Source: Sphaerolaimus hirsutus
Lineage: Eukaryota; Nematoda; Chromadorea; Monhysterida; Sphaerolaimidae
Length of the DNA stretch: 64,000 bases
Direction: 5' to 3'
Assembly (NCBI GenBank): GCA_964036195.1
Contig: OZ038455.1
Location: 8,139,855 to 8,203,854, forward strand
How positions within the stretch are numbered: position 1 is the first letter of the stretch; the number at the start of each line of letters is the position of its first letter. Of the stretch, positions 40,735-52,570 are shown piece by piece. The notes under the pieces are model-generated. The model made no database searches, had not been told where the DNA came from, and was given only the letters and a program-made list of their open reading frames with translations. The position numbers and the translations under genes were made by a program.

Positions 40735-43700
40735 TCAGTAGTTGTCGAACCCTGGCATGGGGAATACCTGCGAAAATGTTTTCACCTTATCACCGATTTC
40801 TTTCGCTTCCTGTCTGAACGCCTCATTCTTTTCGGTATATTCCTTAAATTCCCTGATTAGCCTGCCGGCTTCGGGATTTTTCATGTGTTTCAGAGCCAGC
40901 TGGATGCCTGCGTGATGGCGAATATTTTGTGCTTTTGTTTGGTAATAGCGCGGAGATTAAACATATCAGTGACTTCCATCCCTCCTCAAAGCCCATGACA
41001 TGGGCTGTTCAGGGTCTTTTACCTGGCATTTGACACTTTACAGGGACTTCTACATGAACCCCCGGCATTTTACTGGGTCTTTTACACGACACATTTTAAG
41101 ACACATTTTACAGGGTATGGGACTGGCACCTCTGTGGTCACCTTCCATGTAAAAGGTAAAATGTCACGCAAAGTGGCAAAAGTCAAACGACCAGTAAAAA
41201 AAAAATTGACATTATTCATGACATTTTACACGCCTTTTGACACTCTGCATGACACTTGACGCGGTTCGAGCCCGCCCCAGCACAAAACCAACCACACACC
41301 TGCGTGTATAAAATCGGCCACCGACTCAAAGTCCTTCTCGAGCATGCCCCTGGAGCTGAGGGCGGGCGTGCCGAGGCGGACGCCGCCGGGCTTGAGGGCG
41401 CTCTTGTCGCCGGGGCACGTGTTCTTGTTGCAGGTCACGTGGATGCAGTCGAGCACCGTCTCCGCGCGCGCCCCGTCCAGCCCCAGCGGCCGCAGGTCCA
41501 CCAGACACAGGTGGTTCTCCGTGCCGCCTGTGTGCGAATGTGATCGCGGTTACGCTCAAATTAGGTAGTCCTGGTGTTGGAGCGGCGGTATGGATCTGGC
41601 GTTCTTTGGCTTCTAGGTGTTGGGTGATGAGAAAAAATGATAAGGAGTAACCCAATTTGTAGATGATGAGCAAAGCGAGTAAACTTTTAGACAGCATACC
41701 TAGTGACCGTTTTATCTATATTTATACGTATTTGCCTACCGCCCGTTTGACTACTCGCGGAACTGGCCGCCCCTGGCAACCCCGTCCTTGTGGACATGTC
41801 ACCCCGCTCGACATGTATTTCAACCCGGTCGATCTGTAGACCCGCTCGGTTGACTCTACATGTCCAGCGAGCAGGGCAGTGAAAAGTGATTACTTTTTGC
41901 TTTTGACATTTATTTTACTTTTATTCATATTTACAACAGACAAAACTGTTAAATTAATGGCAAAAAGTGAAAAGTAAACAGTTTTTACCGCCCTACCCAC
42001 TGGGCAGCACCTCGATACATGTCGAGCGGGTCTACATGTCGACGAGGCAGAAATACATGTCAACCGAGTATACATGTCGAGTGAGTTTAGATGTCTAGGG
42101 AGCCTACGCCCCCTGGCGACATGGCGACCAGAAAAAATATCACCTGGCGCGTCAACTGACCAGTGGCGAGCTTGTAGCCGTGCTGCACGAGTCTCTTGGC
42201 CATGGCCTGGGCGTTCTTGATCACCTGCGCCTGGTAGGCCACGAATTCGGTAGTTTTCGCTTGGCCCAGCGCCGCAGCGATGCCTGCAAACGAACAGACA
42301 GGTTTATGGGCGACTCTGGCGAGAGTTGTCATGCACGAGCTGCGGGGCTTCATGTGTGTTTTAGGTGTGTTTCGCTTATGTGTGTTTTATATTTCACTTG
42401 TTGTTTTGCTCGCAGTTGTACGCAAGTGTCCAACCTGTGTCAGGGGTATTAGAGTGTTTTAACTTGGTTTGACTGGCATTGTTGTCTGCCATTTTTCCAG
42501 TATCCCAATATTAGGTCGCTAGGTAGTTTTTCTTTTTCACTTTCTATTTCGTTTCCCGTTATCTCAATCCCGTGCAGTTAACTATTCTGTGCTCTGTAGT
42601 GTTAAGTCACGAGGTTACAATCTCACCAAACAGGACCGCGTTAAGGGTAGCCGACGGGTGTATGTTGTTATTTTTACTTGCATTTGACTTGAAGAGTCCG
42701 CGCCGAGTAAACAATTTGAATTGAATTCAGCAAATAGCATTATTGTAAAATTTCACTTTTTGAAGGACTCACACACGGTCGTTTCTCTAGTCTAATTTAT
42801 ACACTTTACAGTGTGTGGGATTAGCCCGAATGCGACAACAAAGCAAGCACCATACAAAACTTACCAGCAATGGTGTGATTATGCGGGCCACCTTGCAAGC
42901 CAGGAAACACAGCAAAATCGATCTTGTCGCCCAAATCGTACATGACCTTATCACCCTTGGCGGTTACGTTGCGCACACCTGTAAAATGACTTATCTGAAA
43001 TAACGATCATCATATATTTACTGGCTATTGTAATCAATACCCACCTTTCCTGTAGAAAATCATGGCGCCCCTGGCGCCGCGCAGCGACTTGTGCGTGGTG
43101 GTGGTGACGATGTCGGCGTACTCGAACGGCGACGGGACCACGCCCGCAGCCACCAGACCGCTGAGCGCAGAAATGACGAAAGCAGTGACAAAAGTGACCA
43201 GATTTAGAAGGGGTGTCGGCCCGGTGCCACCCCACACCCTATAAATGCCCTGTAAAATAAAAATGTCATGCAGGGTCAAAATTCATGTAAATAATCTGGC
43301 ATTAACAAAGTTTGCCATTTTACAGGGCATTTTACATGACTTTTGACACTTTGCGTGACATTTTACATTTTACAGGCAGTGCCCCCCCCCCCCCCCGATT
43401 CGGCCAGCCGATCAAACCAGCCGAATGTGGAGACGGACCTGATATGGGCCATGTCAGCCATCAGATAGGCATTGTTCTCGGAGCAGATCTGTCTGAAACG
43501 CGCGTAGTCCAAGTGGCGCGAGTAGCAGCTGATGCCTGCGTTCGTGAAAGGGCAGCGTCAACGAGACATTTACCATTTCGCAGGGCCCATTACAGTATAT
43601 GGTAGACATCGATTGGGCGCAGGGGTCTCCAAGATTTTGGCCCTCGCGGGGGCTGGATAGATAGCAAATCGCTCCTCCGGAGGGATAGATAGCTGAAAAA

Positions 43701-46122
43701 TTGTCTGGGGGGGGGGGCTCGCGGGGGCAAAATATATGGGCTTTTATAGAAGGCATACAGGGGAAAAACGCTAAAAACAGGTTAAAAGTAGCTAAAATAG
43801 GCTGCAAATGGCTAAAGATAGGTATATAAACATGTGTAGAGGCGAGAGCCGCGATTTTGAAGGTGCAAAATTATAAAAAGGAATGAAAAGTAGCGATTTT
43901 GATCAGTAACTTTGGCAATATTTCTCAAAAATCGCTACGGATAGAGCTGGGCGATTTGGAGGGGGGGGGGGGGGTTTAGGGGATAGTAGCCAAAAAATTT
44001 GCCATAAGTTTTTCCATAAAATTGAAATTGAGATGCTATCCATACTTCAATTCAAAATCTGGTTTTTATTTTCAAAACGGACCGGCGATTATGATGTTCG
44101 GTCGGAACAAGGCGGCGCTTTTCGCCAGCGCGTCATAATCGATGAAGCCCGACTCAGAGTCCAATTTGTACGGCATCGACTCGAAAAACACAGAAGTCAT
44201 GCTGATTTTCTTCATCGCCGTCGCGAAACTGAGTGGAAGACATCGATAGCTATTACAATATCTAAAGTGGGTGCAGGTGCGAATGCCGCAAGCAGAGAAG
44301 TAAAAAAACACTTTCGAAGTGAGAAGTGAAATGAGAAATAAAAAGTGAACAGCGAAGTGATATGGAAAGTGAAATGATAAAAAAAAGGTCAACGGGTAGT
44401 GAAATGATAAGTAATAAATGTAAAACTAGGTAAAAGTTGAACTTCTCATCTTACTTAGGTAGCTATCAAACTTTTACTTCGTATTTTACATCTTTTTTCT
44501 CACTTCACTTTTCAATCCTAATTTTACTTCTCACTTCTCAAATAGTTTTTTTTACATCTCCACTTGTGGAATTGATCGCAGAACTGCGACCGACCCATGT
44601 GTCAGGTGGCCGCCGTCGGGCAAATCCAGCCCCATAATTCTGCCGTGCGGCCCGGCGATGGCCGCGTAGACGGCAAAGTTCGCAGGACTCCCGCTGTACG
44701 GCTGCAGTGAAAACAAAGGGATTTGAAGACAAAGACATGGACAAATTGTCGTCGCACCCACCTGCACATTGACGCCCCAGTTTTCCGGGTCCAACCCGTA
44801 AACATCCAGCGCTCTCTCCTTGCATAAGTTCTCCACTTGGTCGATGAATTCATTCCCGCCGTAGTATCTGATGGAGATTGGTTGCTAATTTCACGAATTT
44901 TTTTTTTGTGCGGCTAAGGTTGGAACAATATTCTTCAGTTTATCAAACATAGACCACTATTGCACATCAAATTTTTGAAGATATCATGTGTATCGACACT
45001 GACCGTATTTATAAAATCAAGATATCAACATCAGAAAGAATCATGGTTCCAAGCCTTGGTGCCACTCCCAGACCCTGTATTATGTCATGGCAAAATGTCA
45101 AACGTCATGTAAAATGTCCTGTAAAATGTCATGGCAAAATGTCAAAAGTCATGTAAAATGTCCTGTAAAATGTCAAATGTGTCCCGTAAATTCTACATGA
45201 CATTTGACAATTTGCATGACATTTGACATTTTCCCAGGGCATTTTTACAAGGTCTGGGGGTGCCCCCAGGTGCGGCTACTGTATGTCACAAATAGCACCA
45301 ACCTATTGCCCGGGTAGCCCTCGGAATATTTATTCAACAGGCAGCTGGCCAACGCCTCGCGAACTCCGCGGGACATAAAATTCTCGCTGGCGATCAGCTC
45401 CAGACCATCGCGCTGCCGATCTTTTTCCTTCGAAAAGAGTTTACGAGTTTACAAATTTCCCATGTTCCCATGTGGCAATGTCAAAAAGTAATAAATGATG
45501 GTACATGGATTTGAACATTGTTCGGCTGGCGCCAAGTACACATCTAAACCCGCTGCACATGTAGGTTGCCGCAAATGTAAAACTAGCCACTGCACATGTA
45601 TACTTGTTACACGTCTATACTTTCCCGCAGACCATAGACTTTGCGGAATGTGCACTGCACGACAACGTGCTGAGCCCATATAGATGTGTAGCGGGTAAAC
45701 ATGTGCAGTTGGTAGATTTTCATGTGTGGCGGATCGACATGTGCAGCGAGTTTAGATGTGCAACGGCACAGGGTCCACCGTTCCACGAGACATCAATTTA
45801 AATCTTAATTAAAACCTGTTGGATCAGTTGACACGCGATGTCATTGTCAACTATTTATCTAGTGTGTAGGGCCAATGAGTGATATCGTAAATTTTCCGAC
45901 ATGTTTCAATGGGGAACCAAAAACATCTGTGTGACAGTTTGATCGGGCCTTTAGCAACCAACAAACCTTGACCATCAAATCATAAAGCTTAGGATCGGAT
46001 TGCTCCAAAGAATCCTTGAGCATGTCCTTCCCATCGTAGGGCTTCCTATCCACCGGTTTCAAGTCGTAGATTTGTACTTTTTTCGGTTTGGCGGTGCCAT
46101 TTTGCACGGCGGAAGCGGACAT
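40735..46122 (-). CDS. SHMT1: Serine hydroxymethyltransferase, complete, 11 exons, 496 aa
   Basis: A PLP enzyme that moves the serine hydroxymethyl carbon to tetrahydrofolate, giving glycine and 5,10-methylene-THF. Exons on the minus strand: 46122-45967, 45427-45303, 44867-44762, 44701-44595, 44228-44083, 43535-43439, 43160-43045, 42978-42865, 42283-42161, 41527-41300, 40907-40735. All introns are GT-AG, the sum is 1491 bases, and the stop is TGA. Motifs: [75 protein letters not shown], the PLP lysine in [40 protein letters not shown] and [13 protein letters not shown]. About 500 aa is normal. The N-terminus ([15 protein letters not shown]) lacks a clear mitochondrial presequence, so a cytosolic SHMT1-like form is likely; the exact paralogue is inference. 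Introns contain several repeats. Confidence 0.96.
40960..41240. repeat. Cluster of ACATTTTACAGGG words, SHMT intron 10
   Basis: Many copies in both orientations of a 10-13 base word built from TGACATTTTACA / TGTAAAATGTCA. The same words occur at 40080-40200, 43260-43380 and 45088-45265, suggesting a simple dispersed or foldback repeat. Confidence 0.6.
41745..42110. mobile_element. Foldback or MITE-like repeat in SHMT intron 9
   Basis: Left part has CCGCTCGACATGTATTT and CGCTCGGTTGACTCTACATG; right part has the complements TACATGTCGAGCGGG and AAATACATGTCAACCGAG, with GGGCAG/CTGCCC-like and AAAAGTGA-type inner text. No coding capacity. It is related to the repeat at 45539. Confidence 0.65.
43260..43400. 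repeat. TTTTACAGGGC words and a C16 run, SHMT intron 6
   Basis: Contains GCCATTTTACAGGGC and GACATTTTACATTTTACAGG, then an uninterrupted run of C at 43382-43396. It belongs to the family above. Confidence 0.55.
43536..44082 (-). other. SHMT intron 5, no gene
   Basis: Contains GGCTAAA and AGATAGC(AA/TG) short repeats and a G13 run around 43960. Nothing else recognised. Confidence 0.4.
45088..45265. repeat. TGTAAAATGTC tandem and inverted words, SHMT intron 2
   Basis: Left half repeats CATGTAAAATGTCCTGTAAA and GGCAAAATGTCAAA; right half has the complements ACATGACATTTGAC and TTTGACATTTTCCC, so the block could fold back. Confidence 0.65.
45539..45760. mobile_element. Foldback or MITE-like repeat in SHMT intron 1
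   Basis: Terminal arms at 45539-45562 and 45737-45760 are complementary at 23 of 24 positions (CACATCTAAAC then C/T then CGCTGCACATGT). The interior carries more ACATGT/CTGCACATG words. It is 222 bp, non-coding, and the same family as 41745-42110. Confidence 0.78.
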
Positions 46123-46220
46123 TGTGGCGGGCAGCTGCGTGCAAAGGCAAATAAGCTACAAATTTATTTTAAATATTATGTGGGTGAGAACGAATTTTAG
46201 TCGAATGGAGATTCGATATA

Positions 46221-46684
46221 CCGTATTTCCTCGAAATACCCCCCGGGGGGTGATTGTTTCATAGTGCTCCCGAGAGGGGGGGGGGGTTAAACGAGGGGGG
46301 GGGGTATTTCGAGGGGGGGGGCGTTATTGTTTCGCCAGAAATTTTTTGAAATGGTAGTACGGAATCGTTGTTTGTGATGTGCGCTGGGGTAGAAAAATGC
46401 ATCAATAACTGACATGTGTAGACTCCTGTATACTAATATTAGTACGTAGATGGTATAAACACTGCTCTCACGTGATTCCGACATTGTTTTAACGTGTGTT
46501 CTGCACTACGCAGAACACAAACTGCAGTATTTGTCATGTACGTTCTCTTTACACTCAATCTGGGTGGTATTTCGAGGGGGGGTGATTGTTTCATAGTGGT
46601 CTCGAGAGGGGGGGTATTTCGAGGGGGGTGGGGTATTTCGAGGGGGGGGGGTATTTCGAGGGGGGGTATTTCGAGGAAATACGG
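46221..46684. mobile_element. MITE copy 3, TA target duplication, upstream of SHMT
   Basis: Terminal CCGTATTTCCTCGAAATACC and its complement, with TA at 46219-46220 and 46685-46686. It is 464 bp. It starts 98 bases upstream of the SHMT start codon, so it may overlap or lie in the promoter. Confidence 0.87.
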
Positions 46685-46761
46685 TATGCACAAATAAAGT
46701 GTTGGTGGATATGAATGCGGAAAATGATATGTTCATTCATAAAACATGCCCATACTCATTC

Positions 46762-46798
46762 GTAATTGAGGCGTCTAATTCTAAAAGTCGACAAGTCC
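46762..46798. repeat. Terminal inverted repeat, left copy
   Basis: Complementary to 62035-62071 at 36 of 37 positions. Confidence 0.8.
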
Positions 46799-47024
46799 AC
46801 AAAATGCGATTTCGAGTAAATCGCATTTTAAGTTTCAGATCCAATTTGTGGTCTGTGCAGCGTGTCCAATCTGGCTCTCTCATGCTTTACATTAAGTTCC
46901 ATATGTTGACAATAAAGTGTCAAATTTTCAACCCCTGCTCTCAACGTTTATGTGAAAAATGGGGTGTCCATAAAATGCCATTTGGATATTTGCAAGAAAT
47001 CAGCAGCAAAATCCAGTAAACAAA

Positions 47025-47120
47025 GGTGGACTTGTCGACTTCTTGCTGCAAACACCTTCGGACTTGTCGACTTCTTGCTTTAAACCATGTGGACTTGTCG
47101 ACTTTTTGCACTTGCAAACA
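47025..47120. repeat. GGACTTGTCGACTT subterminal repeats, left cluster
   Basis: Three copies spaced about 32 bases (near 47028, 47060 and 47091), each followed by CTTGC or TTTGC, just before the satellite starts. Confidence 0.75.
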
Positions 47121-47144
47121 TTTGATTTAAAAGCACCTGGAAGT

Positions 47145-50100
47145 TGCGCCATTTTTATGGAGTCACGCTATCGACTCCAAAATAGCGCCATTTCCATGGC
47201 GTTGGCGCCATTTTTATGGAGTGGCACTATCAACTTCAAAATAGCGCCATTTCCATGGCGTTGGCGCCGTTTTTATGGAGTGGCGCTATCGACTCCAAAG
47301 TAGCGCCATTTCCATGGCGTTGGTGCCATTTTTATGGAGTGGCGCTATCAACTCCAAAATAGCGCCATTTCCATGGCGTTGGCGCCATTTTTATGGAGTG
47401 GCACTATCAACTCCAAAATAGCGCCATTTCCATGGCGTTGGCACCATTTTTATGGAGTGGCACTATCGACTCCAAAGTAGCGCCATTTCCATGACGTTGG
47501 TGCCATTTTTATGGAGTGGCTATCGACTCCAAAACAGCGCCATTTCCATGGCGTTGGCACCATTTTTATGGAGTGGCGCTATCAACTCCAAAATAGTGCC
47601 ATTTCCATGGCGTTGGCGCCATTTTTATGGAGTGGCGCTATCAACTCCAAAATAGCGCCATTTCCATGGCGTTGGCGCCATTTTTATGGAGTGGCACTAT
47701 CAACTTCAAAATAGCGCCATTTCCATGGCGTTGGCGCCATTTTTATGGAGTGGCACTATCAACTCCAAAGTAGCGCCATTTCCATGGCATTGGCACCATT
47801 TTTATGGAGTGGCGCTATCGACTATAAAGTAGCGCCATTTCCATGGCGTTGGTGCCATTTTTATGGAGTGGCGCTATCAACTCCAAAATAGCGCCATTTC
47901 CATGGCGTTGGCGCCATTTTTATGGAGTGGCACTATCAACTCCAAAATAGCGCCATTTCCATGGCGTTGGCACCATTTTTATGGAGTGGCACTATCGACT
48001 CCAAAGTAGCGCCATTTCCATGACGTTGGTGCCATTTTTATGGAGTGGCTATCGACTCCAAAACAGCGCCATTTCCATGGCGTTGGCACCATTTTTATGG
48101 AGTGGCTATCGACTCCAAAACAGCGCCATTTCCATGGCGTTGGCACCATTTTTATGGAGTGGCGCTATCAACTCCAAAATAGCGCCATTTCCATGGCATT
48201 GGCACCATTTTTATGGAGTGGTGCTGTCGACTCCAAAATAGCGCCATTTCCATGGCGTTGGCGCCATTTTTATGGAGTGGCACTATCAACTCCAAAATAG
48301 CGCCATTTCCATGGCGTTGGCACCATTTTTATGGAGTGGCACTATCGACTCCAAAGTAGCGCCATTTCCATGACGTTGGTGCCATTTTTATGGAGTGGCT
48401 ATCGACTCCAAAACAGCGCCATTTCCATGGCGTTGGCACCATTTTTATGGAGTGGCTATCGACTCCAAAACAGCGCCATTTCCATGGCGTTGGCACCATT
48501 TTTATGGAGTGGCGCTATCAACTCCAAAATAGCGCCATTTCCATGGCATTGGCACCATTTTTATGGAGTGGCGCTATCAACTCCAAAATAGCGCCATTTC
48601 CATGGCGTTGGCGCCATTTTTATGGAGTGGCACTATCAACTCCAAAATAGCGCCATTTCCATGGCGTTGGCACCATTTTTATGGAGTGGCACTATCGACT
48701 CCAAAGTAGCGCCATTTCCATGACGTTGGTGCCATTTTTATGGAGTGGCTATCGACTCCAAAACAGCGCCATTTCCATGGCGTTGGCACCATTTTTATGG
48801 AGTGGCGCTATCAACTCCAAAATAGTGCCATTTCCATGGCGTTGGCGCCATTTTTATGGAGTGGCGCTATCAACTCCAAAATAGCGCCATTTCCATGGCG
48901 TTGGCGCCATTTTTATGGAGTGGCACTATCAACTTCAAAATAGCGCCATTTCCATGGCGTTGGCGCCATTTTTATGGAGTGGCACTATCAACTCCAAAGT
49001 AGCGCCATTTCCATGGCATTGGCACCATTTTTATGGAGTGGCGCTATCGACTATAAAGTAGCGCCATTTCCATGGCGTTGGTGCCATTTTTATGGAGTGG
49101 CGCTATCAACTCCAAAATAGCGCCATTTCCATGGCGTTGGCGCCATTTTTATGGAGTGGCACTATCAACTCCAAAATAGCGCCATTTCCATGGCGTTGGC
49201 ACCATTTTTATGGAGTGGCACTATCGACTCCAAAGTAGCGCCATTTCCATGACGTTGGTGCCATTTTTATGGAGTGGCTATCGACTCCAAAACAGCGCCA
49301 TTTCCATGGCGTTGGCACCATTTTTATGGAGTGGCTATCGACTCCAAAACAGCGCCATTTCCATGGTGTTGGCACCATTTTTATGGAGTGGCGCTATCAA
49401 CTCCAAAATAGCGCCATTTCCATGGCATTGGCACCATTTTTATGGAGTGGTGCTGTCGACTCCAAAATAGCGCCATTTCCATGGCGTTGGCGCCATTTTT
49501 ATGGAGTGGCACTATCAACTCCAAAATAGCGCCATTTCCATGGCGTTGGCACCATTTTTATGGAGTGGCACTATCGACTCCAAAGTAGCGCCATTTCCAT
49601 GACGTTGGTGCCATTTTTATGGAGTGGCTATCGACTCCAAAACAGCGCCATTTCCATGGCGTTGGCACCATTTTTATGGAGTGGCTATCGACTCCAAAAC
49701 AGCGCCATTTCCATGGCGTTGGCACCATTTTTATGGAGTGGCGCTATCAACTCCAAAATAGCGCCATTTCCATGGCATTGGCACCATTTTTATGGAGTGG
49801 CGCTATCAACTCCAAAATAGCGCCATTTCCATGGCGTTGGCGCCATTTTTATGGAGTGGCACTATCAACTCCAAAATAGCGCCATTTCCATGGCGTTGGC
49901 ACCATTTTTATGGAGTGGCACTATCGACTCCAAAGTAGCGCCATTTCCATGACGTTGGTGCCATTTTTATGGAGTGGCTATCGACTCCAAAACAGCGCCA
50001 TTTCCATGGCGTTGGCACCATTTTTATGGAGTGGCGCTATCAACTCCAAAATAGTGCCATTTCCATGGCGTTGGCGCCATTTTTATGGAGTGGCGCTATC

Positions 50101-50696
50101 AACTCCAAAATAGCGCCATTTCCATGGCGTTGGCGCCATTTTTATGGAGTGGCACTATCAACTTCAAAATAGCGCCATTTCCATGGCGTTGGCGCCATTT
50201 TTATGGAGTGGCACTATCAACTCCAAAGTAGCGCCATTTCCATGGCATTGGCACCATTTTTATGGAGTGGCGCTATTGACTATAAAGTAGCGCCATTTCC
50301 ATGGCGTTGGTGCCATTTTTATGGAGTGGCGCTATCAACTCCAAAATAGCGCCATTTCCATGGCGTTGGCGCCATTTTTATGGAGTGGCACTATCAACTC
50401 CAAAATAGCGCCATTTCCATGGCGTTGGCACCATTTTTATGGAGTGGCACTATCGACTCCAAAGTAGCGCCATTTCCATGACGTTGGTGCCATTTTTATG
50501 GAGTGGCTATCGACTCCAAAACAGCGCCATTTCCATGGCGTTGGCACCATTTTTATGGAGTGGCTATCGACTCCAAAACAGCGCCATTTCCATGGCGTTG
50601 GCACCATTTTTATGGAGTGGCGCTATCAACTCCAAAATAGCGCCATTTCCATGGCATTGGCACCATTTTTATGGAGTGGTGCTGTCGACTCCAAAA
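47145..50696. repeat. 59-bp satellite array, left (about 60 units)
   Basis: The unit reads AGCGCCATTTCCATGGCG then TTGGCGCCATTTTTATGG then AGTGGCGCTATCAACTCC. Variants have CACTATC or a shortened GGCTATCG. A rare variant word GACTATAAAG marks a higher-order period: it sits at 47821, 49050 and 50279, exactly 1229 bases apart, with 350-base sub-periods. Open frames here are by-products of the repeat. Confidence 0.95.
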
Positions 50697-51060
50697 TTTT
50701 CAAAAAAAAATTTTCAAATTTTTTTTATAAATTTTTTTCAAATTTTTTTTTCAAAAGTTTTTTTTTCAAAAATTTTTTTTATATTTTTCTTTTTTCAAAA
50801 ATTTTTTTTTCAAATTTTTTTTTAATTTTTAAATAAATTTTTTATTATTATTTTTTTTTTTTCAAAAAATTTTTTTTTCTTTTTTTATAACTTTTTTCAA
50901 AAAAAATTTCATAAATTTTTTTTTTAATTTTCAAAAAAAAATTTAAAAATTTTTGTATCAATTTTTTTCTTCTTTTTTTTCAAAATTTTTAAATAATGTT
51001 TTTTCGTTTTTATTGTTTTTAAATTTTTTTAAATAAAGTTTTAAGTTTTTAAGTTGCTTT
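50697..51060. repeat. T-rich low-complexity tract
   Basis: Runs of T with CAAAAA/ATAAA interruptions between the left array and the unique centre. Mirrored by the A-rich tract at 52290-52570. Confidence 0.85.
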
Positions 51061-51583
51061 TATTCTTCAGTGGAAGAAGTTGGCCCTATTATATGAATCT
51101 TTTTCAGATTTAATTTGAGTTAGCATGCTGCCATGATTTGTTACGGACATCATTGTTCAGGGCTGTATCAAAAACTAGACTAGTTGTACTAGGATGTACT
51201 TTCCATCCCTAGAGGTTACTGAGATGACACTGTTGTTCATTGTTTAATTTTGTGTGATTCTGAAAAATATTGTTTTGTTGAAATAATTGATATGCAAATT
51301 GATAAAACTCAATAAATAAAATTATGTATAAGTTGGCAGATGTATCACCCTACAAACATTTGCGTCAATCTCTCCAGTGGAGAGTGCATGACGTCATTTT
51401 TGTGTCGCCATATTCAAAGGTGTCATGGATTGGGTCATGTATCAGAATGTGGCCCTCAACCCACTTATCAGTTGCGTATTATACGAATGAGAGTGAAAAC
51501 TCAAAGTTAGCTAAAAATCGTCAAATTTGCTCTACTTTGCCAATTTCCACCTTCATAATCTCTATTTTCATTCATATACATGG
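51061..51583. other. Unique centre, left of gap
   Basis: About 520 bases of ordinary complexity. No protein family recognised. Confidence 0.4.
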
Positions 51584-51783
51584 NNNNNNNNNNNNNNNNN
51601 NNNNNNNNNNNNNNNNNNNNNNNNNNNNNNNNNNNNNNNNNNNNNNNNNNNNNNNNNNNNNNNNNNNNNNNNNNNNNNNNNNNNNNNNNNNNNNNNNNNN
51701 NNNNNNNNNNNNNNNNNNNNNNNNNNNNNNNNNNNNNNNNNNNNNNNNNNNNNNNNNNNNNNNNNNNNNNNNNNNNNNNNNNN
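51584..51783. other. Assembly gap, 200 N
   Basis: Exactly 200 Ns, which suggests a fixed-size scaffolding gap, so the real distance and orientation across it are uncertain. Confidence 0.98.
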
Positions 51784-52289
51784 GAGCCTCCCAAGAGCGA
51801 AATGGAGCTCGCTAGCGTCGGCGAGATGAGAAAGAAGAAATGCGTTCGTGATGAAATGCGAGTTGTGATTTCTGAAACCGTCGCCGAGCGACAAGTCAAT
51901 TAGTTTCAACACTTCATATTTTTCTCTCGGTGCAATTTGGGCCGTGCGGCCGAACAAAAAGAAATAGCCCGCGAGGGGCGAAAAAGAACTGAACTGCCAA
52001 ATAAGAAATATCACTTGCTTTGGTACCCAACAGTGAAACGTGAGTGTTGCGGGTGCCGCGGCAGTCCGCCGTGCAGCACGGCGGCCTGTCGCGACAACCG
52101 CAACACTCACTCAATCATAAACCCGCATTAAACACGCTGCATCGTGACAATGGTTATATATCTAGTGTTGGCCCTATTTTATCCATATTTATAGCGGATT
52201 TTGAAATTTTGGCTGGCTGCCAAGTTCTCATACAAGACTCTTGCATTGGAACGGAGCCAAGGAAATGGAAAAATTTAAACACAAAATTT
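51784..52289. other. Unique centre, right of gap
   Basis: About 500 bases including the stem-loop at 52040-52110. No gene recognised; short open frames lack domain features. Confidence 0.4.
52040..52110. other. 71-base stem-loop
   Basis: GTGAGTGTTGCGG pairs perfectly with CCGCAACACTCAC at the base, a middle section pairs 9 of 12, and CCGCCGTGC pairs with GCACGGCGG at the top. It could be a short foldback element or a structured RNA; nothing identifies it. Confidence 0.7.
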
Positions 52290-52570
52290 GAGGAAAAAAA
52301 AATTTAACAAAAAAAATTTGAAGAAAATTTGAAGAAAAAAAATTTGGAAAAAAATTTAAAAAGAAAAAGTTTTTTAAAAAAATAAAAAAAAATGTGAAAA
52401 AATAATAAAAAAATATAACAAAAAATTTTTTTTTTTAAAATGTATAAAAAAATTTAAAAAAAAATTTAAAAAAAAATTTGAAAAAAAAATTTAAAAAAAA
52501 TTTTGAAAAAAAATTTGAAAAAAATGTTGAAAAAAATATTTAAAAAAATATTAAATTTTTTTTTGAAAAA
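52290..52570. repeat. A-rich low-complexity tract
   Basis: AAATTTGAAAAAA-type text leading into the right satellite array. It is the mirror counterpart of 50697-51060. Confidence 0.85.

Noticed and set aside
47145..50836. Many 67-128 codon frames in the left satellite array
   Set aside because: They repeat with the monomer (KQRHFHGVG, SAISMALAPFLWSG) in two frames at once and are by-products of the tandem repeat.
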